From assembly GCA_037074705.1 (NCBI GenBank), contig CM073596.1, forward strand, positions 59,719,619-59,783,618: DNA of 64,000 nt. Reading direction: 5' to 3'. Below the pieces are notes generated by a model that saw nothing but the letters and a program-made list of their open reading frames with translations, was not told the origin of the DNA and made no database searches. Positions 55,374 to 64,000 of this stretch are shown piece after piece (the stretch's first letter is position 1; each line of letters opens with the position of its first letter). This DNA is from Zhengitettix transpicula (taxonomy: Eukaryota > Arthropoda > Insecta > Orthoptera > Tetrigidae). Position numbers and translations under genes: made by a program.

Positions 55374-56789
55374 AAATTTCATTAAATCGCTGATTTTCTG
55401 ATGAATATTAAAAATGGGTTTGGTTAAGCGACGCTTCTACTTTTCTTACATTTGTATATCTGCAGGGACGAACAATCGCCGATGAAGAGAAGGATCGTCG
55501 TGACATCTACGGCAGCAACGGTCTACAATGTTCCTTCTTGTCTACCATCAACTACTACGACGCCATCAGCATCTATGGTCAAGGCTGCGGCCAATAACTC
55601 CCAAATCTTTACTTGTTATCTGGAATCGGCAGGTGACGAAGGGAAAATGGATTGTCTTGGCTTTTCCATAAAGAACGTAACGTTCCAGGATGCTTTTTGG
55701 CGTAACTTCGGAATATGTTAAACGTATTCCTCGTCGGTCGTTACGTTGAAGGAGCGGCGCCTTGATGTACTTGATTTTATTCTCGTCGAGGTCGCATCGT
55801 TCATATTGAATTTTCTTGCTATCTGACGGGGAGAGTTGATCTTCCTCCAACCGCACCCGTGTCTTCATGTGGGATTTTGTAAGGAGGCTGCTTCCCTTGC
55901 AAGCTCGTAGACATTCTGCCTTCTACGGACTACGAGGGTACCACGTGTGAGCTCTACGACTGTCTCTTCTTTGGGCTCAATCCAGCGATTTGGACTTCAC
56001 AACGGCTACAGGACTTTTATTATTACTCTGCTCGTGACTTTAAAATCTGTTATTGTTTTTATTTTGTGTGTGTGTTATCAGTAATTGGTTATTTAGGGTC
56101 TTTAGTTTTATTTTATTCTAATAGAACAATTCTTTATTTAGATTATTTATAATTTCTGTGTGTGTATGTGAGGTAATTCACACTGTTTACTGTTTAATTT
56201 ATTTCATTTTTAACACTTAACATTTAGTTGAAAGTGTGTGTGTTCCAGATAACTTCCTGTAGGAAGTGAAGCGTCCTTGAGGAGATGCCGAAAGAAGGAA
56301 TTTTTTATTATCATTTCTGTCAATCTGAATTCAGGTTCTAAATTTTTCAGTTTTTTTTAGGAAACAGAGGAATTTTTTTTGTCAGTACTTGATGAGGAAG
56401 ATTTATGAGTGTTGATTAAATACGCTTACATGGAATTGGAGGCAATTTTCTAAGGTCAGACTTGATCCAAACCTTCGTGTTACCTTCTCAATGTTTTAGT
56501 TCTGTAGTAAATGGTTTTTCTTGATTTCTTGTTTAAGCCTGTGAACCGATTCTGAACCTGCGGCATGTCCTTAGTTAATTTCGTGCAACGACGTCGTCAT
56601 CAAACATTTCAAACTAGTGTGACGAAATTTTCATTCAAAGGTTAGTTCAGATCTTTATTTATTGATGTAACAAAACTTAATAAATTAACTATTCTTCTGA
56701 GAACCCGGAATATAACCAATTGTTTCTTGAATTGTGTTACATGGCGGCTGATGTCCTTACTGGCGACTCAACAAAAAGAATCGTTCCAG

Positions 56790-57424
56790 AAGACTGACAT
56801 GGAGGAAATTATCCTTTGATGATGAGACCGTCTCATGGAGGAGTGACGCAGGAGTAGATTTTGTAGGTGATGACGTAAAATTATGCTTTATGTTAAAAAT
56901 GAAATCTCTGCTATTGACGTGCAAAGATACACGTTGACCAATGTCTAAGATCATCATCATTTAATCTAATTTATTTGCTTTTGTTTTCATATATTAATTT
57001 AATTGTGTGGAAAATCAACTTGTTCATTAGCCGTCGCTGGCATTAATGTAAATATCACTCCTGAGGACAACGAACTTGACGTAGTGAGTTTTTCTATTCT
57101 TCTCAACCTAATTGAAATGAATCGCTCAAGTGACAGTGGATTGAAATTAAATTGTTTATATTTACTTTCATGATAAGTAAAAACCACCATCCCCTGACTT
57201 TCTGTCGAACTACACCTCCATGTCATACACTACTCAGATAAGAGAAACAGTTGTTTATGTAATATTTTCAGCATTATTTTCTGCCCTGTTCCTAACTACA
57301 CATTATATTACATTAGCCTCGCTTCTATGCGCCTGTTGTGCAGGCATCCCAAGTTGCACTTGTACGTTTGGTTGCCTACGTACAAGGTGGTTTACATTGT
57401 GAAATCTACAAGACTCCTGAATGA
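56790..57424 (+). CDS. candidate 3' coding exons of unit 6 (X-Y-Z)
   Basis: X 56790-56866, Y 57031-57083, Z 57344-57424. The sequence is the same as unit 4 apart from one base in X (GAC for GAT, S-D-A versus S-D-A, synonymous). All splice signals are kept. Confidence 0.4.
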
Positions 57425-57828
57425 GGGATACCAACAATAAACCTTTGCTAATTTACAATTGTGGCCCACATAAGGATGGAATATCCTCTACGACACACAT
57501 TCATTATTTCACAATAGATATTTATTTATTTATTCAGGCAACATGTCAATATCTATTCTTCAGTTAATTTATTTCCTGTTTCTTAGCAAGTCAATGTATT
57601 AATTTATTTTCCTCCCACCATTTATTGTTCCACTTTGTCTACATCTTTAAAATTTATAATGATTTAAGTAAAATTCTGCACCCATTCATTTGTGTCTGTT
57701 AACATTTTTCTCCTGGCTTTCTATTTCCCTTTCACTTAATCACTTTCTCAGTTATTCCTCAAGGTGTTTCCTTTTACTTGTGTTGGGTTTTTTAACCTAA
57801 ATTATTATTCCTCTCCTTCTCGTCTGCT

Positions 57829-60800
57829 GAATACCACAAATTCAATCACTTCGTTCTCCGTTTTCTCAATTAGTGCCTCTATCAGGCCCTTGAGAGTGAC
57901 AACATCTTTGAAACTAGGTTCAACCTTTCTTCATATAGTCCACAAACCTCCTCACCACGATGAGAAATGTACACAATAAATATTTGGTAACAAAAAGGAA
58001 GGGAAGGGGGAAATTGAGTGTTCCTTGTAAATGAATTCAGCTTCACCATTCAGGATAGGTGAATTTCTCCAAATACTCTGTAGGCTTTGACCTATTTCTT
58101 CAGGAGACTCGCATCTCTTGTGCTGTGCCGGCCAGCATGAGGCTAGAGTTTCTCTTGGAAAAATAGGTTAATTTCTCCAGAATATTTTAAGGATTTTCCC
58201 GTCTCTGAATGTCGAAGTTGACCTTAAATATGAGGTTAACCTCACACTTTCTGTCGTTAGCCAAACACACGATTGCGTTTCTTTTTGAAAATTCCTGACC
58301 TGCTTCTGAACCATCACGCAATCTCTTAACCGTCTATTGTGTTGTCCAACAGGAAAGGCTGCCATTTTTGTGGATTATTTTTCCTTTGTAAGGTCCATTG
58401 ACGCCTACCATTTATTCTAATTAAACCATTTAACAAAACTTTCCAGTCATATGAAGGCACTCACGAGCACTGACTCGCCTGATATTAACCTTCAAGCATC
58501 CTAACAGAGTTGCTGCCGTCTTAGGAACAATCACAATGTTGTTATCGTCAGGAATTCTGTGACAATATACAATATCAAATATTTTAACACTTCAGGGTTT
58601 ATGCTGCCTTAATAACTGCCATTTCACTATAAAATAGTTGTGGATTCTCTATCAAAATTTCCATCAATTACTCTTTTTTTCTCATCTTTCAGCAATGCCT
58701 GATTATTTATTATTTAATTAACTTTCTCCCATTGTTTTTAACTTTTTACTTTTCAAGTATCTTCGGCACAAGTTAAAAAAATTTACAACAAGGAATGTCT
58801 GAAGAAATGATGCATAGAAGCCCAGAGTTACCTCCATCTTTCAATGTATTTCAATTTTTACATAGTTGAAAGTTTCAGTAAATCGCCGATTATCGAATGA
58901 ATATTCCAAATGGGTGTGGTTAAGAGACACTTCGACTTTTCAATAATTTGTAATATCTGGAGGGACGAACAATCGCCGATTAAGAGAAGGATCGTCGTGG
59001 CATCTCCGGCAGCAACGTTCTACAATGTTCCTTCTTGTCAACCAGCAACTACTACGACGCCATCAGCATCTATGGTCAAGGCTGCGGCCAATAACTCCCA
59101 AATCTTTACTGATTATCTGGGATCGGCAGCTGACGAAGGGAAAATGGATCGTCTTGGCTTTTCCATAAAGAACGTAACGTTCCAGGATGCTTTTTGCCTT
59201 AACTTCGGAATATGTTAAACGTATTCCTCGTCGGTCGTTACGTTGAAGGAGCGGCGTCTTGATGTACTTGATTTTATTCTCGTCGAGGTCGCATCGTTTA
59301 TGTTGAGTTTTCTTGCTATCGTCCGAGGAGAGTTGATCTTCCTCCAACCGTACTAGTGTCTTCTTGTGTGAGACTGTAAGGAGGCTGCTTCCCTTGCAAG
59401 CTTGTAGACATTCTGCCTTCTACGGACTACGAGGGTACCACGTGTGAGCTCTACGACTGTTTCTTCTTTGGTCTCAATTTTAGCGATTTGGACTTCACAG
59501 CGGCTACAGGACTTTATTATTTCTCTGCTCGTTACTTTAAAATCTGTTATTAATTTTATTTTATGTTTGCGTTATCAGTAATTTTTTATTTAGGGTCTTT
59601 AGTTTTATTTTATTCTAATAGAACAAGTCTTGATTTAGATTACTTATAATTTCTGTGTGTGTATGTGAGGTAATTCACACTGTTCACTTTTTAATTAATT
59701 TCATTTTTTACACTTGACATTAAGTTTAATGTGTGTGTGTTCCAGATAACGTCCTCTAGGGGATGAAGCGTCCTTGAGGTGATGCCGAAAGAAGGAACTT
59801 TAAATACTCATTTCTGTCAATCTGAATTCAGATTCAAAATTTTTCACTTTGTTTTAGAAAACAGAGGATATTTTTTGTCAGTACTTGATGAGGAAGTTTG
59901 ATGAGTGTTGATTAAAAACGCTTACATGAAATTGGAGGCAATTTCCTAAGGTCAGACTCGATCCAAATCTTCGTGTTACCTTCTCAATGTTTTAGTTCTG
60001 TAGTAAATGTTTTTTCTTGATTTCTTGTTTAAGCCTGTGAACCGTTTCTGAGGCGCAACGTGTCCTTGGTTATTTTCCTGCAATGACGTCATTAAACATT
60101 TCAAACTCATGTGAGGAAATTTTCATTCAAAGGTTAGTTCAGATCTTTATTTATTGATGTACCAAAACTTAATAAATTTACGTTTCTTCTGAGAACCTAA
60201 AAAGTTACTTATTGTTTCTTGAATTGTGTTACATGGCGGCTGATGTCCTTACTGGCGGCTTTACAAAAAGAATCGTTCCAGGAGGTTACGTGGAGGAAAT
60301 TCGCCTTTGATGATGAGACCGTCTCATGGAGGAGTAACGCAGGAGTAGATTTTGTAGGTCATGTTATGATTTATATTAAAACTGTCATCTCTGCTATTGA
60401 CATGTAAAGATGCACGTTGACCAACGTATCACATCATCAACCTTTAATATATTATTTGCTTTCATTTTCATATATTCATGATTTAATTGTCTGGAAAAGC
60501 AACTTTTTCATTAGTCGTCCATGGTATTAATGTAATTATCACTCCTGAGGACAACGAACTTGACGTAGTGAGTTTTTCTGTTCTTCTCAGCCTAATTGAA
60601 ATGAATCGCTCAAGTGACAGTGGAATGAAATTAAATTGTTTATATTTAGTTTCATGATAAGTAAAAACAACCATCCACTGACTTTCTGTCGAACTACACC
60701 TCTATGTCACACACTACTCAGTTAACAGGAACAGAGTTGTTTTTGTAATATTTTCAGCAGTAATTTTCTGCCCTGTTCCTACCTACACATTATATTACAT

Positions 60801-61316
60801 TAGCCTCGCTTCTATGCGCCTGTTGTGCAGGCATCCCAAGTTGCACTTGTACGTTTGGTTGCCTACGTAGAAGGTGGTTTACATTGTGAAATCTACAAGA
60901 CTCCTGAATGAGGGATACCAACAATAAACCTTTGCTAATTTACAATTGTGGCCCACATAAGGATGGAATATCCTCTACGACACACATTCATTATTTCACA
61001 ATAGATATTTATTTATTTATTCAGGCAACATGTCAATATCTATTCTTCAGTTAATTTATTTCCTGTTTCTTAGCAAGTCAATGTATTAATTTATTTTCCT
61101 CCCACCATTTATTGTTCCACTTTGTCTACATCTTTAAAATTTATAATGATTTAAGTAAAATTCTGCACCCATTCATTTGTGTCTGTTAACATTTTTCTCC
61201 TGGATTTCTATTTCGCTTTCACTTAATCACTTTCTCAGTTATTCCTCAATGTGTTTCCTTTTACTTGTGTTGGGTTTTTTGAACCTAAACTATTATTCCT
61301 CTACTTCTCGTCTACT
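57829..61316 (+). repeat. array unit 7 (3488 bp)
   Basis: Matches unit 5 up to 59029, then carries its own more diverged type B central segment and 3' half. Confidence 0.9.
60282..60911 (+). CDS. candidate 3' coding exons of unit 7 (X-Y-Z), X one base shorter
   Basis: X 60282-60357 is 76 nt instead of 77 because of a one-base deletion near its start, so its 3' phase is kept but its entry phase changes. It reads TWRKFAFDDETVSWRSNAGV. Y 60515-60567 reads VHGINVIITPEDNELDV and Z 60831-60911 reads VALVRLVAYVEGGLHCEIY and ends KTPE-stop. If X is spliced as in other units this copy would be frameshifted. Confidence 0.3.
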
Positions 61317-62067
61317 GAATACCACAAATTCAATCTCTTCGTTCTCCATTTTCTCAATTCGTCCCTCTATCAGGCCCTTGATAGTCACAACATCTTTGAC
61401 ACTAGGTTCAATCTTTCTTCATATAGTGCACAAACCTCCACATCACGATGAGGAATGTACACAATAAATATTTGGTAACAAAAAGGAAGTGGGGAAACGT
61501 TGAATTTTTTTTTGTAAATGAAGTTCAGCTTCACCATTCAGGACAGGAGAAATTCTCCAAATACTCTGTAGGCTTTGGCCTATTTCTTCAGGAGACTCGC
61601 ATCTCTTGTGCTGTGTCGGCCAGCATGAGGGTTGAGTTTCTCCTGGAAAAATAGGTTAATTTCTCCAGAATATTTGAAGAATTTTTCCGTCTCTGAATGT
61701 CGAAGTTGACTTTAAATATGAGGTAAACCTCACACTTTCTATCGTTAGCCAAACACACGATTGCGTTTCTTTTTGGAAATTCCTGACCTGCTTCTTAACC
61801 ACCACGCAATCTTTTAACCGTCTATTGTGTTGCTCCAAAAGGGATGGCTGCCATTTATCCGGATTTATTTTTCCTTGATGGTTTCATTGACGCCTGCCAT
61901 TTATTCTAACCAAACTTTCCAGTCATATGGAGGCTCCCACCAGCACTGACTCGCCTTCAAGCATCCAAACAAAGTTTAGGAACAATCACAATGTTGTTAT
62001 CGTCAGGAATTCTGTAACAATATGGAAGACCAAATATTTTAACACTTTAGGGTTTATGCTGCCTTAA
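61317..62067 (+). repeat. array unit 8, partial (about 750 bp)
   Basis: The unit stops after 'gggtttatgctgccttaat', the point where other units continue 'aactgcc'. It keeps the short early frame MEAPTSTDSPSSIQTKF (61928). Its edge marks the right end of the array. Confidence 0.85.
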
Positions 62068-63075
62068 TTGACTCCTTTCTTACTCGTTGTTTCGTAATTT
62101 TTAAATTATTTGGTACCAACTTTGCTGTTCCAGCACTTCTTGTCCTGCCTTTATTATTTATTAGCACTTGGGAATGTTTCTAGCCTTTGTCACCTTACAC
62201 TCGCTTTATCTCTTTCGTGACTGTTGTTGCCCACTGCAGAAGTCTCTATTTTGTTTCTCATGTCTAAAGAAAAATTATATAAAATCTTTATTATTCCAAT
62301 GTTTTTCTTCTGTGTTTATAAATAATTCCCCTTGTATTTGTTTAAATTGTGGCCTGATTCTCGGTAAACACTTGGATTATATTCGTCATTAGTTCAGGGC
62401 TATTTTAGAAATTAATTTTTAACCCCCCTTCCTCTTTAAAACTCTATTTTAATTGCATTAATTCGTTGCAGTCTTTCCTGAATGCCCTGTACGTGAGTTC
62501 ATCCACGTGCATCATCCAGCAACCTCTGATAATTCTTCTCATTCGAACCACATCTCTAGACTATTAATAATATGAGGAATCTTGAAGTAGGTAATTTTAA
62601 TTTAATTTTTTTTCGATTTTTTGATACTAGTGATTCCTAAATTTTAACCCCCCCAAAATCTCCGCGCCTGTCAGGCAGGCAACCTTGCAACACAAAATCA
62701 AACGCCTTTCTTTTTCAGCGAATTTTGACTCTTGTGGTCCTTACGATTTATTAATTCAATTTATACACCTATTTTTTTAAATGGTAGCTTTAAACCATTC
62801 TATTTTGTTGGATAGTTTTTTTAATTTGTGTGTCATACGAACTGTCATAAGGACCTGAAACTTGGTTTCAATCTGATGAGAAACGAAAACGTCACCGAGG
62901 ATCGTATATTGTGTTTCTCGTGTTACCAAAAATTATCATTTAAATTTGATCGTTTCACTGATAACAAAATAAATTTATTTTTCAGCCAATTCAAACTCTT
63001 CTGGTCCCGACTTCTGGAGTCATTCAGTTTCTGCTAATTAGTGACCTTATTTCCGAATTGTTTATTTTTGGACAG
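62068..63075 (+). other. AT-rich DNA with diverged internal duplications and Cys-pair frames
   Basis: Two weakly similar stretches read CFSCLKKN (about 62248-62270) and CFSCYQKL (about 62911-62935). A block 'tttcagc.aatt' followed by 'aactcttctggtcc' type text occurs at 62711-62745 and 62977-63012, each after an acceptor-like pyrimidine tract. A third block, 'tagctttaaaccattt' type, occurs at 62787 and 63447. These suggest an old, scrambled tandem duplication. The second acceptor opens a 37-codon frame (62986-63096, PIQTLLVPTSGVIQFLL...). Confidence 0.35.
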
Positions 63076-63129
63076 TTCATCGCGAGGAAACCATAAAAGG
63101 ACTCTCGTTATGGAGTTTGATTTGAGAAG
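63076..63129 (+). CDS. candidate small exon downstream of the array
   Basis: A 54-base block lies between an acceptor (gtttatttttggacag) and a strong donor (TTGAGAAG|gtaagaat). One frame is open throughout and includes an ATG, reading VMEFDLR at its end, so it could be a first coding exon starting at 63112. No partner exon is certain. Confidence 0.25.
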
Positions 63130-64000
63130 GTAAGAATTGAGTCTTTATACAGTTACCTACTTGATTGTATTTTTCTGGAGTGAAAATCTCTCAAATTGTA
63201 ATATTCTACTCATTTCAGTCTTGAGGATTTAATTGATTAAGTTCAATACTGATGATTTAAATTCATTAACTTGGCTCTAATTCGTGAATTTGCAGTCCTC
63301 TCGTGGGAGTTCCCCATCTCTTGGTGAACGTTCAAATAAATTTTGCTTTCTCCTCTGTAAATGAATTTGAATGCCGTAAATTTTCGATTGCATGTTCGTG
63401 TAGTGAGGCCCGGTAATTAATTTAATTGGGACCCCTATTTTAAAATATTAGCTTTAAACCATTTTTAATTTGTTAGTTGCTTTATTTGATGTTAGTCATA
63501 AGAACTTCCGCCTACGCCGTCAGTTTTTGATGTTTGTGTGTTGTTGGCTCAAATTTTAATTCCTTCATCAGAAGTACACAAATTGCTAGTAATATTGTCA
63601 ACATCGCGTAAATATATTACCTCAATTTTTCCGGGTTACTGATGTAAATCTTTCTTGTTCGCAATGGGTTCATGAAACAAATAAACGTCGGACATTGTTA
63701 CTAGTTTGAATAAAGGATGTTTTCTGAAATTTTTAAATTGTTTGGTGGATAATTTGGCTAATTATAATTGGTGACTTCCTGCCAATGAAATTTCACACAG
63801 TAACTTGACGCTGTGGAGGAACGTTGTTCAATCTCCTTTGCTTTGTCCCTGAGGAGCCACTTTCATTTATCGAAGACTCTGATGTCGAGTTGCTGGAAGC
63901 CGCGTTTCAAATTAATTTATTTGTGTAGAGTTTGTAATTTTCTTAAATAACTGGATTTCTGACGTGTTCTATTCTGTATTTTGCAACTACTTTCCAAATT
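63130..64000 (+). other. AT-rich DNA with one coding-like stretch
   Basis: A + frame at 63818-63928 reads CFVPEEPLSFIEDSDVELLE, then AAFQINLFV-stop; its acidic composition differs from its surroundings and it may be a terminal exon. There is no strong acceptor directly before it. The rest of the interval shows nothing I can name. Confidence 0.3.

Larger units (their letters stand above)
54363..57828 (+). repeat. array unit 6 (3466 bp)
   Basis: Near-identical copy of unit 4 at an offset of 6963 bases from 54624 onward. The first 260 bases differ noticeably from unit 4 and resemble unit 8 instead ('gttgagtgttttttt', 'aaatgaagttcagc'). Confidence 0.9.
35733..62067 (+). repeat. tandem array of seven 3.5-kb units plus one partial unit
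   Basis: The landmark 'gaataccacaaattcaat' recurs at 35733, 39234, 42736, 47400, 50866, 54363, 57829 and 61317, giving spacings of 3501, 3502, 4664, 3466, 3497, 3466 and 3488. The text between landmarks is alignable by eye over whole units. The array starts abruptly near 35733 and stops near 62067 in the middle of a unit ('gctgccttaat'). Every unit holds a set of splice-bounded open blocks described below, so it is either an array of duplicated genes or a transcribed satellite-like unit. Confidence 0.9.

Overview
The window is eukaryotic. It has no compact operons, no bacterial gene density and no long reading frame. It shows AT-rich intergenic DNA, many long microsatellites, decayed retrotransposons, spliceosomal GT/AG signals and AATAAA sites. 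Hammerhead-like motifs of the Penelope/retrozyme type, apoptotic-free repeat-rich DNA with long (CT)n and (AT)n runs, and non-LTR retroelement fragments suggest an invertebrate metazoan, probably an arthropod and perhaps a decapod crustacean. That placement is an inference; nothing here fixes the species.

Layout: (1) 1-35.7 kb is a patchwork of mobile-element debris in AT-rich DNA. It holds three non-LTR reverse-transcriptase C-terminal remnants, twelve copies of one poly(A)-tailed SINE-like family of about 0.55 kb, a family of small elements carrying hammerhead-ribozyme-like cores (often as inverted pairs), an LTR edge with a tRNA-Lys primer-binding site, several diverged direct repeats, and many (AT)n, (CT)n, (CA)n and poly-C/G tracts. 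A few short stretches in this part look like genuine spliced exons, the best being at 29354-29414 (+) and 20764-20796 (-). (2) 35.73-62.07 kb is a tandem array of seven full units of about 3.5 kb plus one partial unit. One unit carries a 1.27-kb replacement, and two adjacent units were recently duplicated as a 6963-bp dimer. (3) 62.07-64.0 kb is single-copy or weakly repeated AT-rich DNA with a few exon-like pieces.

The most interesting result is in the array. Each unit contains, on the + strand, three small blocks (77, 53 and 81 nt in most units) bounded by consensus splice sites whose phases agree (1 then 0). They end in a stop codon followed by AATAAA. Together they read as one C-terminal protein segment of about 69 residues that I do not recognise. 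No start exon could be fixed and some units are clearly broken, so this may be a decaying gene family or an array of transcribed non-coding units. The second result is the set of hammerhead cores, one of which (19591-19633, minus strand) has all three stems and a plausible cleavage site.

I found no complete known gene, no tRNA or rRNA gene, and no CRISPR array.
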